51,870 nucleotides of DNA from Clostridia bacterium (GTDB lineage: Bacteria > Bacillota > Clostridia > Oscillospirales > CAG-272), in contig JAFZPN010000041.1 of assembly GCA_017550315.1 (NCBI GenBank), positions 1-51,870 of the forward strand. Direction: 5' to 3'. This document shows, piece after piece, positions 33,869 to 42,285 of this stretch (within the stretch, counting starts at the first letter, position 1; each line of letters begins with the position of its first letter). The notes below the pieces were generated by a model. That model saw only the letters and a list, made by a program, of their open reading frames with translations, was not told the DNA's origin and made no database searches. The position numbers and the translations under genes were made by a program.

Positions 33869-34062
33869 ACACTTACCATATTATATACATGCCGCCCTCT
33901 CCGTACCCGGAGGGGGATCGGTCGTTTTCCCATTTGTTTGAAGGCGCGTCAATGTGCGGATGCGCTTTTGAAAATACACCGTGTCGGACCGCCCCTCCCG
34001 TGTTCGCGGAAAGCGGGACGGAAACCGGACGGTCCAAAAAATCTATGGAGGATGAAAAAACC
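33869..34062 (+). other. Structured leader of the opp operon
   Basis: About 190 bases of untranslated leader with several possible stems: CCCTCTCCG/CGGAGGGGG (near 33895-33915), AAGGCGC/GCGCTTT (near 33942-33970) and an outer GGACCG/CGGTCC pair enclosing CCCG/CGGG (near 33980-34036), followed by AAAAAA. No known riboswitch class was recognised, and none of the hairpins ends in a strong T run. Confidence 0.4.
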
Positions 34063-36018
34063 ATGAAACTGCACAGTAGAATAATCAGCTTCGTGCTGGC
34101 TGTTCTCATGCTCTCCGCGCTGGCGCTCACCGGATGCGGAAGCTCCAAGCCCGCCGGCCAGGTCGTTATCGGTAACAGTACCGAAGCGAACGGAGACTGG
34201 ACGCACGCGGTGTTCGGCTCCAACAACGCCACGGACGCTGACGTCGTGCAGCTGACGGACGACTGCTTCACCGTTCAGTCCAACCAGCACGGCGACTACG
34301 TCTTCAACAAGTCCGTCGTCGACAAGCACGAGAGAACCGAAGATGAGGAAGGCAATGTGACCTACACCATCACCATCAAGAAGGACCTCGTGTTCAACAA
34401 CGGCGACCCGATCACGGCCGAGAACTTCCTCGCGTGGTCCCTCTTCACGCTGTCCAAGGCCGGCGCTGACATCGGCACCGCTGTGACCGGCTACAACGTG
34501 ATCCCCGGCGGCAACACCTACAGAACCGGCGAAACCAACACGCTTCCCGGCCTGCGCCTGCTCGATCCCTACACGTTCTCCGTCACGATCCTCAAGACCG
34601 GTTATGATGGCAACACCTACCTGCCCTACTACTTCGACATCACGTATGCTTCCATGCATGCGGTGAACCTCGATTACTGGTTCGGTCCGGGCTGGCACGT
34701 CAAGGACGACAACGACGGCAACGGCGCTTACCTCGTCAATGACAACGGTCTCGAGCTCACGATGGAAAATACCGCTGACTACTTCAACGCAGCGGCGTTC
34801 GCCACCTCCGACCGCGTCACCGCGGGTCCGTACAACCTGGTCAGCTTCGACAAGAGCGCGAACCAGATCACCCTCGAAGTCAACCCGAACTACTGCGGCA
34901 ACTTCGAAGGCCAGAAGCCCGGCATCCAGAAGATCATCATCGTGAAGACCGATGACGAAACCGTCGTCGACACCATCGCCACCGGCGGCATCCAGATCTA
35001 CTCCGGTTTCGGCGACGGCGACCAGATCAACGCGATCTATGACCTCATGGACAAGGGCACCATCGACTCCTCTTTCTGCACCTATGACAGAGCCGGCTAC
35101 GGTTACTTCGGATTCTCCTGCGACCTCGGCCCCGCTCAGTACAAGGAATTCCGTCAGGCGGTCGCACACCTCCTCGACAGAAACGAATTCGCGAACACCT
35201 ACTGCCAGGGCTACGGCACCGTCGTTCACGGCCCGTACGGCTCCGCGTTCACCATGACCAAGGATTCCAAGAAGGAAATCGCAGCCCTCGACACCTATGA
35301 CTACAGCGTCGAAGACGCGGTTGCCCTTCTGAAGCAGGCCGGCTTCGTTTACAACGAAGACGGTTCCGACTACGTGGACGGCTCCGGCAAGCTCCGCTAC
35401 AAGAAGGTCACCGCGGCTGAAGCCACCAACTATGAATCCTTCTGCAAGACGGTCGGCGGCGACACCCTGATGCCCGCTCTCCTCAACTGGGCTTCTTCCA
35501 CCGACAACCCGATCTCCGACCTCCTCGTAACCATGCTCGCCAACGGCGAAGGCACGAAGCAGGCGGGCGTCGAGATCCGTCAGAACCTCATGTCCTTCCC
35601 GGAACTCATCAACTACCTGTATCGTCAGGACCTGTACGGCCTCGGCGGCGACTACGCTGTCCCGACCTACAACATGTTCAACCTCGCGACCAACTTCCCG
35701 GCCGCTTATGACATGGCCTTTGAGTTCACCACGAACGAGGAATACCTCGCGGAAGGCTACAACACCACGCACTGCTACGACGAAGAACTCGACAGACTCT
35801 CCATGGATATGGTCTACGGCGTTGACGGCGGCGATTACGCGACCTACCTCGACTACTGGCAGAAGTTCGTAACCCGTTACAACGAGCTCCTCCCGCAGGT
35901 TCCGCTGTACTCGAACGTCTATCACACCGTTTATCCGAACACCATCAAGAACTATCAGGAAGACTCGTTCTGGGGCTACTCTCAGGCGATCCTGTACGCC
36001 AAGTACATCGGCGACTGA
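34063..36018 (+). CDS. oppA: Oligopeptide-binding lipoprotein of the Opp transporter (SBP family 5)
   Basis: The extracellular receptor that captures peptides and delivers them to the OppBC channel. 651 residues, long for the family (E. coli OppA is 543). The N-terminus MKLHSRIISFVLAVLMLSAL is followed by ALTGC, a clear signal with lipobox Cys25. Family 5 features: YTITIKKDLVFNNGDPITAENFL, TAGPYNLVSFDKS and the C-terminal SNVYHTVYPNTIKNY. Arg codons include AGA and CGT, which are scarce in neighbours, and CGG is absent; this suggests selection for high expression. The start is the ATG with GGAGG 11 bases upstream. A hairpin after the stop may keep its mRNA more abundant than that of the permeases. 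Confidence 0.9.
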   Translation: MKLHSRIISFVLAVLMLSALALTGCGSSKPAGQVVIGNSTEANGDWTHAVFGSNNATDADVVQLTDDCFTVQSNQHGDYVFNKSVVDKHERTEDEEGNVTYTITIKKDLVFNNGDPITAENFLAWSLFTLSKAGADIGTAVTGYNVIPGGNTYRTGETNTLPGLRLLDPYTFSVTILKTGYDGNTYLPYYFDITYASMHAVNLDYWFGPGWHVKDDNDGNGAYLVNDNGLELTMENTADYFNAAAFATSDRVTAGPYNLVSFDKSANQITLEVNPNYCGNFEGQKPGIQKIIIVKTDDETVVDTIATGGIQIYSGFGDGDQINAIYDLMDKGTIDSSFCTYDRAGYGYFGFSCDLGPAQYKEFRQAVAHLLDRNEFANTYCQGYGTVVHGPYGSAFTMTKDSKKEIAALDTYDYSVEDAVALLKQAGFVYNEDGSDYVDGSGKLRYKKVTAAEATNYESFCKTVGGDTLMPALLNWASSTDNPISDLLVTMLANGEGTKQAGVEIRQNLMSFPELINYLYRQDLYGLGGDYAVPTYNMFNLATNFPAAYDMAFEFTTNEEYLAEGYNTTHCYDEELDRLSMDMVYGVDGGDYATYLDYWQKFVTRYNELLPQVPLYSNVYHTVYPNTIKNYQEDSFWGYSQAILYAKYIGD

Positions 36019-36064
36019 TATTCGGATCCGTTTCTGAATAAGCACTGAATTTCACAGGCAGTCG

Positions 36065-36101
36065 GGAGGGCTTCTTCTCACGGGGAAGCCCTCCGATTCC
36101 C
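36065..36101 (+). terminator. Partial terminator or processing hairpin after oppA
   Basis: A 10-bp perfect stem GGAGGGCTTC/GAAGCCCTCC (36065-36074 with 36085-36094), then GATTCCCTTTC. The T run is weak, which fits leaky termination within an operon. Confidence 0.65.
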
Positions 36102-36124
36102 TTTCATCCTCATGCTCCGGCAAG

Positions 36125-36183
36125 AGGCTGAAAATAATTTCCTCCTTCCGGCGCACATCGGAAAGCGGGAAAATTATTCTTGG
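36125..36183 (+). repeat. Long imperfect inverted repeat between oppA and oppB
   Basis: AATAATTTCC and GGAAAATTATT flank an inner TTCCG/CGGAA stem, with further outer pairs toward GGC and GCC. The AT-rich arms stand out from the GC-rich surroundings. It could be an mRNA-stabilising or RNase-entry structure in the 288-base intercistronic gap. There is no T run. Confidence 0.5.
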
Positions 36184-36306
36184 CCTTTCGCCATCTTTTT
36201 TACCCGGACGTGCGGTTTTCGGCCAATCGTGCCGGACAGCCGCGCCTGTCAAGGAGCGCAGGTGCGGTTCTTTTTCATATTTACACCAAACGGAGGCAGA
36301 CGGGAT

Positions 36307-37326
36307 ATGAAAAAATATCTCCTGAAGCGCATCGTGTACCTCATCATCGTGTTCTTCGTCGTGTCGCTGATGATGTACATGATCTACAACCTGATTCCGA
36401 GCGATCCGGCCCTCGTGCAGATGGAGCCGCTCCGGAAATCGCTGAAGCCGGAGGAATGGACCCGGCAGTATCACGAGCTCAGAGCCAAGCTCGGTCTCAA
36501 CGACCCGCTCATTGTGCGTTACGCCCGCTGGATGGGTTTCGCAAAAGACGTAAACGGCTCTTTCAACGGGCTGCTTCAGGGGAATTTCGGCTACTCCATC
36601 AGCTATAAGCGGAATGTGATCGATCTTCTCGGCGTCCCGATGCAGAATTCGATCATCCTCAATCTCATTTCCACGATCATCACGCTCGCGATCACGATCC
36701 CGCTCGGCATTTACTGTGCGGTCCATGCCCGCAAGGCGATGGACAGCGGGATACAGGTGTTCACGGTCATCGGCTATTCGCTCCCGACCTTCCTCATTGG
36801 TATTTTATTCATTTACATTTTCGCCGTGCTTCTCGGCTGGTTCCCGACTGGAGGCGCGAAAACGCCCGGTTCCACCTACACGGGCGTGATGGAATTCCTC
36901 GACCGGATGCACTATCTTGCGCTGCCGACCCTCGTTCTGGTCTTCACCGGCCTCGCCGGCATGACCCGTACGGTCCGCGCCGCCATGATGGACACCCTGT
37001 CCCAGGACTACATCCGCACCGCGAGAGCGAAGGGCCTCAAGGAAAAGGTCGTCATCTACTCGCACGCGTGGCGCAACGCCCTGCTGCCCGTCTCCACCTC
37101 CATCATGGGCTGGATGATCGGCGTCTTCACGGGCGGTTCGCTCGTCATCGAGAATACCTTTTCCCTCAACGGAACCGGACGGCTCTACATCTCGGCGCTG
37201 AACAACACGGACTATGAGCTCGTGCTTGCCATGCAGATGTTCTACACCCTCGTCAGCCTCATCGGCGTGCTTCTCACCGACCTGAGTTATACGCTGGTCG
37301 ACCCGCGTGTCCGCATCGATAAATAA
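36307..37326 (+). CDS. oppB: Oligopeptide ABC transporter permease, OppB type
   Basis: The first channel subunit. 339 residues with about six membrane helices. TM1 is VYLIIVFFVVSLMMYMIYNL, followed by the family motif NLIPSDPA and an external loop with LGLNDPLIVRYARWM. The EAA loop that contacts the ATPases is DYIRTARAKGLKEKVVIYSH followed by AWRNALLP. The start was taken at MKKYLLKRIVYL, with GGAGG about 10 bases upstream; the longer frame upstream is not conserved. It ends 17 bases before the unusual OppC gene. Confidence 0.93.
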   Translation: MKKYLLKRIVYLIIVFFVVSLMMYMIYNLIPSDPALVQMEPLRKSLKPEEWTRQYHELRAKLGLNDPLIVRYARWMGFAKDVNGSFNGLLQGNFGYSISYKRNVIDLLGVPMQNSIILNLISTIITLAITIPLGIYCAVHARKAMDSGIQVFTVIGYSLPTFLIGILFIYIFAVLLGWFPTGGAKTPGSTYTGVMEFLDRMHYLALPTLVLVFTGLAGMTRTVRAAMMDTLSQDYIRTARAKGLKEKVVIYSHAWRNALLPVSTSIMGWMIGVFTGGSLVIENTFSLNGTGRLYISALNNTDYELVLAMQMFYTLVSLIGVLLTDLSYTLVDPRVRIDK

Positions 37327-37343
37327 GAAAGGAGCCGCAAGAA

Positions 37344-39209
37344 ATGGATCACAACAAGAACAACGGCTCCGCCCGCACAGCAGGGAAAAAGGAATTCTTC
37401 CTCGTCCGCTGGGTCCGCCGCCTCTTCTTCCCGAACAAGGAGCTGGACATCTACGCCGAGGAACAGATGCAGAGCCCGCTCCGCGTGGTCGCGCGGAACT
37501 TCTTCTCGAAGCCGATCGCCGTCACCGCGCTCATCGTCTTCATCCTCATCGCTCTCTTCGTCTTTATCGCGCCGAACTTCGTCACCCTTGACCTCGGCGA
37601 ACAGGACTCCACTCTCGTCTTTGTCTCCCCCGGATATTCCATGTTAAAGGTCCCCGCGGAGCTGGAGAAAAACGGCGTCGCGGACATCGCGGTCGGCAAC
37701 AACTTCTCCGTCGGCGCGGACAAGGAGGGCAACATTTACGTCTGGGGCAAGCATAAGCTGACGAAGGTCATCGATCTCGCCGACATCCCCGAGGAAGTAA
37801 AAAACGCGAAAATCGTCAAGGTCGCCGCGGGCGCGGACCATGTGCTCGCGCTCGATGATCGGGGCACGGTTTATGCGTGGGGCAACAAGCGCCTCGGCCA
37901 GACCATTCTCCCGGATGAGCTCGAATCGAACAACCGGATGCACACGTTCGGCATCAAGGAGATCCATGCATCCAACCAGTTCTCCGTCGTCGTGACGGAT
38001 GACGGCAGGGTGTTCACATGGGGCAACGACAACCTCGCCGATATCGATTACGACGCGGAAACCTACGACGGCCATGTCGTCAGCGCGGCGGTCACAAACT
38101 TCACGTACGTGATCCTGCTCGACGACGGTTCCGTTTCGATCGGCGGCTTTTCGCCGAAGTTTACCGTTCAGAAGATCCCCGAAGCTGTCAAGAGCGGCGT
38201 CAAGTCCATCGTCGGCACGTCGAACACCATCGCCGCGACCATGGAAGACGGCTCTCTCGTGATCTGGGGCGCGCCGACCAAAGGGGAAAACAATGTTCCC
38301 GCGTTCTCCTCGCCCATAAAGGAGGTCGCCGGCGGACGCTATCACCTCACCGCGCTGCTCGAAGACGGCACCGTCGTCTCGTGGGGCGGCAACCGCTATA
38401 AGCAGATCGAGGTTCCCAAGGATATCGGCGAGGTCGAAAATCTCTACGTCGGCTCCTTCCAGAACTACGCCGTGGATACGGACGGTTCGATCCACACCTG
38501 GGGCCTGAAGGGCTTCCTGCTCGGGACCGACGGCCTCGGGCGCGACGTCTTCGCCCGCCTTGTGAACGGCGGCAAAATGACAATGACCATCGGCGCGCTT
38601 TCCGTCGTCATTGAAATGATCATCGGCATCATTCTCGGCGGCATCGCGGGCTATTTCGGCGGCGTCGTCGACATGGTCGTCATGCGCATCGCGGAGGTCG
38701 TCTCCTCCATGCCTTTCATCCCGTTCGCGATGATCCTCTCCGCCGTCATGGGCACCCGTGTCTCGGTCGAGCAGAGAATGTACATCATCATGGTCATCCT
38801 CGGCATCCTGTCGTGGCCCGGCCTCTGCCGTCTTGTCCGCGCCCAGATGTTCGCGCAGCGCGAGATGGAATACGTCGTCGCCGCGAAGGCGCTCGGTGTC
38901 AAGGAAAAGAAGATCATTTTCAGCCATATCATCCCGAACGTCATGTCCGTCTGTCTCGTCTCCATCACGCTCGCGTTCGGCACGTCCATGCTGACCGAAT
39001 CGTCCCTGTCCTACCTCGGATTCGGCGTGCCGCTTCCGACGCCGACCTGGGGCAATATGCTGACCGGCGCGAACAACTCCATCATCATCCAGAATTACTG
39101 GTGGAACTGGGTCTTTGTCGGCGCGATCTTCGGCCTCGCCTGCATCTGCATCAACCTGATCGGCGACGGCCTGCGTGACGCCCTCGACCCGAAGGCCAAC
39201 GGAAGATAA
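37344..39209 (+). CDS. oppC: OppC-type permease with an inserted seven-bladed RCC1-like beta-propeller
   Basis: The second channel subunit, 621 residues instead of about 300. TM1 is at 58-77. Residues 112-387 hold seven repeats, each with the RCC1/BLIP-II signature (hydrophobic strand, then DDG.V..WG), ending at residues 135, 180, 227, 268, 309, 348 and 387. For example, IVKVAAGADHVLALDDRG then TVYAWG. After the seventh repeat comes the normal OppC motif LLGTDGLGRDVFARL (392-406), five more helices and the EAA loop EYVVAAKALGVKEKKIIFSH. The propeller therefore lies in the first extracytoplasmic loop, close to where the binding protein docks. The reading frame is continuous with no sign of assembly fusion. 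Fold and location are solid; the role is unknown. Confidence 0.93.
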   Translation: MDHNKNNGSARTAGKKEFFLVRWVRRLFFPNKELDIYAEEQMQSPLRVVARNFFSKPIAVTALIVFILIALFVFIAPNFVTLDLGEQDSTLVFVSPGYSMLKVPAELEKNGVADIAVGNNFSVGADKEGNIYVWGKHKLTKVIDLADIPEEVKNAKIVKVAAGADHVLALDDRGTVYAWGNKRLGQTILPDELESNNRMHTFGIKEIHASNQFSVVVTDDGRVFTWGNDNLADIDYDAETYDGHVVSAAVTNFTYVILLDDGSVSIGGFSPKFTVQKIPEAVKSGVKSIVGTSNTIAATMEDGSLVIWGAPTKGENNVPAFSSPIKEVAGGRYHLTALLEDGTVVSWGGNRYKQIEVPKDIGEVENLYVGSFQNYAVDTDGSIHTWGLKGFLLGTDGLGRDVFARLVNGGKMTMTIGALSVVIEMIIGIILGGIAGYFGGVVDMVVMRIAEVVSSMPFIPFAMILSAVMGTRVSVEQRMYIIMVILGILSWPGLCRLVRAQMFAQREMEYVVAAKALGVKEKKIIFSHIIPNVMSVCLVSITLAFGTSMLTESSLSYLGFGVPLPTPTWGNMLTGANNSIIIQNYWWNWVFVGAIFGLACICINLIGDGLRDALDPKANGR

Positions 39210-39220
39210 GGAGGTTTATC

Positions 39221-40240
39221 ATGGCAGAGAACAACGAAAAGAAATTCCTTTTGGAAGTCAAGGACCTCCATACCTTCTTCACCACCCGGCGCGGCATCGT
39301 CAAGGCCGTCAACAACACCTCCTACAGCGTCAAGGAAGGCGAGACCCTCGGCATCGTCGGCGAGTCCGGCTCCGGAAAGAGCGTTTCGGCGATGAGCATC
39401 CTCCGCCTGCTCGACGGCAACGGCTATATCGACAGCGGCGAGATCCTCTTCGACGGGCGCGACCTGACGAAGATCTCCCGCGAGGAAATGTACGAGGTCC
39501 GCGGAAACGAGATCTCCGTCATCTTCCAGGAACCGATGACCTCGCTCAACCCGGTGTTCACCATCGAGAAACAGCTTTCCGAGGTCTTCATGGTCCATCA
39601 GAACATGGACAAGAAGCAGGCGGCGGAGAAATCCGTCGAGATTCTCCGGGACGTCAAGATCCCGAATCCGGAGATTGTCGTCAAGCAGTATCCGCACCAG
39701 CTCTCCGGCGGTATGCGGCAGCGTGTGATGATCGCGATGGCCCTCGCCTGCCGTCCGAAGCTCCTGATCGCAGACGAGCCGACGACCGCGCTCGACGTGA
39801 CGATCCAGGCGCAGGTGCTCCGCCTCATGAACGAGTTAAAGAAGGAATTCGGCACGTCGATCCTCTTCATCACCCACGACCTCGGCGTCATCAACCAGAT
39901 GGCCGACTATGTCGCCGTCATGTACTGCGGACAGGTGGTGGAGCGTGTCCCGGCGAAGGTCCTCTTCGATCCGAAGACCGAACACTCGCATCCCTACACC
40001 GAGGGCCTGATGGTCTCCATCCCGCGCCTCGACACCCCTGCCAACCAGCGTCTCGAAGCGATTCCCGGCGCCGTTCCCCATCCGCTCGATCTTCCGAAGG
40101 GCTGCAAGTTCGCGCCCCGCTGCAAGTATGCCACGGACAGGTGCCGCGCAGAAGAGCCCAAGATGACGCGCATCTCCGATACGCAGGAGATCCGCTGCTT
40201 CTATCCCAACAAGGAGGAGAGGAAGAATGGCATCCAATAA
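39221..40240 (+). CDS. oppD: Oligopeptide ABC transporter ATPase, OppD type
   Basis: The first ATPase subunit. 339 residues, standard length. Walker A GESGSGKS (48-55), Q-loop VIFQEPMTSLNP, signature LSGGMRQRV, Walker B LLIADEPTTALD and H-loop ITHDLG are all intact. The C-terminal oligopeptide/dipeptide domain carries the Cys motif CKFAPRCKYATDRC, proposed in relatives to hold an Fe-S cluster. AAGGAGG precedes ATG. It overlaps oppF by 14 bases. In contrast to OppF, nothing is inserted between Walker A and the Q-loop. Confidence 0.95.
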   Translation: MAENNEKKFLLEVKDLHTFFTTRRGIVKAVNNTSYSVKEGETLGIVGESGSGKSVSAMSILRLLDGNGYIDSGEILFDGRDLTKISREEMYEVRGNEISVIFQEPMTSLNPVFTIEKQLSEVFMVHQNMDKKQAAEKSVEILRDVKIPNPEIVVKQYPHQLSGGMRQRVMIAMALACRPKLLIADEPTTALDVTIQAQVLRLMNELKKEFGTSILFITHDLGVINQMADYVAVMYCGQVVERVPAKVLFDPKTEHSHPYTEGLMVSIPRLDTPANQRLEAIPGAVPHPLDLPKGCKFAPRCKYATDRCRAEEPKMTRISDTQEIRCFYPNKEERKNGIQ

Positions 40241-41765
40241 GAAGATCCTTCTCAAGATCACGAATCTGAAGCAGTACTTCCCCCTCAAGCAGAAGGGACT
40301 GTATGTCAAGGCGAACGACGGCATCGACGTGGATATCTACGAGGGCGAAACCCTCGGCCTCGTGGGCGAATCCGGATGCGGCAAATCGACCTTCGGCCGG
40401 ACGCTTCTCGAGCTCTATCCCCAGACCGACGGCTATACGATGTACTACGGCCGCACGCTCGATGAGCTGGCCCCGCAGTATGTCCGCGATACGATCAAAA
40501 AGCTCCCGCAGCTCAAGGAAAAGCTGAAGAAGCTGCAGACGAAGGAAAAGGAAGCCGAAGAGGCGTTCGCAAAGGCCTCCGCCGACGAGCAGAACGAGAA
40601 GAACGAAGTCCTCCGTCAGGCAAAGCGCGATGCGGACGCGGCGTTCCACAACATTGCAAGCATCTTCGGCGGCTTTATGACCGTCGACGACTGCGCGCCC
40701 ATCCAGGACGCTTTCATGAAGCTCGAAAACCTTTCCGTGAAGCTGCGCGATCTCACCGCGAAGAAGAACAAGGCCGAAACCACCCTCGCCGACATCCGGT
40801 ATCAGAACGAAAACGGCGACGCCACCGAGGCAAAGGTCTCGGCGGCTGCCGATAAGGTCAAGGCGGCCGAAGCGGAGATTGAAGCCCTGAAGAAGGACCT
40901 TGACACCGCCCATGCGGAAATCGCTGCCATGCGCGCGAAGTATCAGGACGATCCCGAATTCCAGCGCTGCGAAGCATTCCGCGACGACGGCATCGACCTC
41001 GCGCGTCTCACCACGAAGGAAATGCGCGAGCTCCGCTCCGACATGCAGCTAATCTTCCAGGACCCGTACTCCTCCCTCAACCCCCGCATGACGGTCGGTC
41101 AGATCATCGGCGAGGGCATGGTCGCGCACGGTCACTACGGCAAGAACAGCCCGCGCATGAAGGACGAAGTCCTCAAGATTATGGATATGTGCGGTCTCGC
41201 ACCGTACTTCATCCACCGCTATCCGCACCAGTTCTCCGGCGGTCAGCGTCAGAGAATCGGTATCGCGCGCGCGCTGTCCACAAACCCGAAGTTCGTGATC
41301 TGCGACGAGGCGGTCTCCGCGCTCGACGTTTCGATCCAGTCCCAGATCATCAATCTTCTGCAGGATCTGAAGGAACAGAACAACCTCACCTATCTCTTCA
41401 TTACGCACGACCTCTCCGTCGTGAAGTATATCTCCGACCGGATCGGCGTCATGTACCTCGGCAACATGGTGGAGCTCTCCGAATCGCAGGAGATGTTCGA
41501 CCACCCGCTGCATCCATACACCGAGGCACTCCTCTCGGCGATCCCGACGACCAACGTGGACGACGACCGCGATCTCGTCATCCTCGAGGGCGATATTCCG
41601 TCCCCGGTGAATCCGCCGAAGGGCTGCAAGTTCCACACGCGGTGCAAGTACTGCACGGATATCTGCACGAAGATCACGCCCGAGATGAAGGAAGTCCGCC
41701 CGAATCACTTCGTTGCCTGCCATCACATGCTCGAAACCTTCGAGGACAAGACCATTCAGAAATAA
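40227..41765 (+). CDS. oppF: Oligopeptide ABC transporter ATPase, OppF type, with a ~180-residue predicted coiled-coil insertion
   Basis: The second ATPase subunit, 512 residues against about 320-330 normally. Walker A is GESGCGKS (47-54). After MYYGRTLDEL (72-81) the sequence leaves the family, with Lys/Glu/Ala-rich heptad-like stretches (about 85-142 and 165-240), before returning at DGIDLARLTTKEMRELR (254-270) and the Q-loop LIFQDPYSSLNP. Signature FSGGQRQR (336-343), Walker B FVICDE (356-361) and His394 are intact, as is the C-terminal Cys motif CKFHTRCKYCTDIC. The insert lies where helical subdomain elements meet the permease coupling helices. It overlaps oppD by 14 bases and is followed by a terminator. 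ATPase activity is expected; the insert's role is unknown. Confidence 0.93.
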   Translation: MASNKKILLKITNLKQYFPLKQKGLYVKANDGIDVDIYEGETLGLVGESGCGKSTFGRTLLELYPQTDGYTMYYGRTLDELAPQYVRDTIKKLPQLKEKLKKLQTKEKEAEEAFAKASADEQNEKNEVLRQAKRDADAAFHNIASIFGGFMTVDDCAPIQDAFMKLENLSVKLRDLTAKKNKAETTLADIRYQNENGDATEAKVSAAADKVKAAEAEIEALKKDLDTAHAEIAAMRAKYQDDPEFQRCEAFRDDGIDLARLTTKEMRELRSDMQLIFQDPYSSLNPRMTVGQIIGEGMVAHGHYGKNSPRMKDEVLKIMDMCGLAPYFIHRYPHQFSGGQRQRIGIARALSTNPKFVICDEAVSALDVSIQSQIINLLQDLKEQNNLTYLFITHDLSVVKYISDRIGVMYLGNMVELSESQEMFDHPLHPYTEALLSAIPTTNVDDDRDLVILEGDIPSPVNPPKGCKFHTRCKYCTDICTKITPEMKEVRPNHFVACHHMLETFEDKTIQK

Positions 41766-41777
41766 GCGGAATACGCG

Positions 41778-41810
41778 CGGGGAGGCGGCATAAACGTCTC
41801 CCCGTCTTCC
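41778..41810 (+). terminator. Terminator of the opp operon
   Basis: A 10-bp stem CGGGGAGGCG/CGTCTCCCCG (one G-T pair), loop GCATAAA, then TCTTCC. A second small hairpin CCGGAC/GTCCGG follows at 41817-41833. Confidence 0.8.
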
Positions 41811-41855
41811 ATTTGACCGGACAGTGCGTCCGGAACGATCCGGCAGGAGGATCCG

Positions 41856-42254
41856 ATGAGCAAGAGAAAAGACAAAGCCTTCGAGGCGATGCGGGAGAGC
41901 AACCGGCTGTACCTCGAAGACATGAGAAAAAAAGAAGGCGGGGAAGAGGGCTACGATCCCTCGCTCACGCCGGAGCAGATCGAAGAACTGAAGGCCGCCG
42001 AGGAAAAAGCACGCGCGTTCCACGAGGCGAACGGAAAAGCGGAAGGCGTCTGGCGGAGCGACACCTGGGAATCCGGCGTGGAGGAGACGGTGGAGGACGG
42101 CGAGCGGAAAGCCCGCGAATTCCACAAGGATGACAACCTCCCGCTCGAAAAGGGCGACGTCCCGGCGCTCATTCTCTCCGCGCTCCTGGTATTTGGGCCG
42201 GTGTTTCTCGTGCTGATCGGCATCGTAGTGCTCGCGTGGTTCTTTCTGCATTGA
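41856..42254 (+). CDS. Small tail-anchored membrane protein, unknown function
   Basis: A 132-residue protein: a charged N-terminal part (KRKDKAFEAMRESNRLYLED, then Glu/Lys-rich and probably helical, with two similar segments AEEKARAFHEAN and GERKAREFHKDD) and one C-terminal membrane helix (PALILSALLVFGPVFLVLIG onward, ending WFFLH). The N-terminus should be cytoplasmic. GGCAGGAGG lies before ATG. It is 31 bases upstream of the zincin lipoprotein gene, so the two are probably co-transcribed. No family was recognised. Confidence 0.65.
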   Translation: MSKRKDKAFEAMRESNRLYLEDMRKKEGGEEGYDPSLTPEQIEELKAAEEKARAFHEANGKAEGVWRSDTWESGVEETVEDGERKAREFHKDDNLPLEKGDVPALILSALLVFGPVFLVLIGIVVLAWFFLH

Positions 42255-42285
42255 ACGAAGAGTCAAACGGGGAAGGGGTGAGGAA

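Noticed and set aside
33289..33872. Open frames in the dapA-opp gap that could be small proteins
   Set aside because: They run through the lysine riboswitch, its terminator and both promoters, lack ribosome sites, and encode low-complexity sequence.
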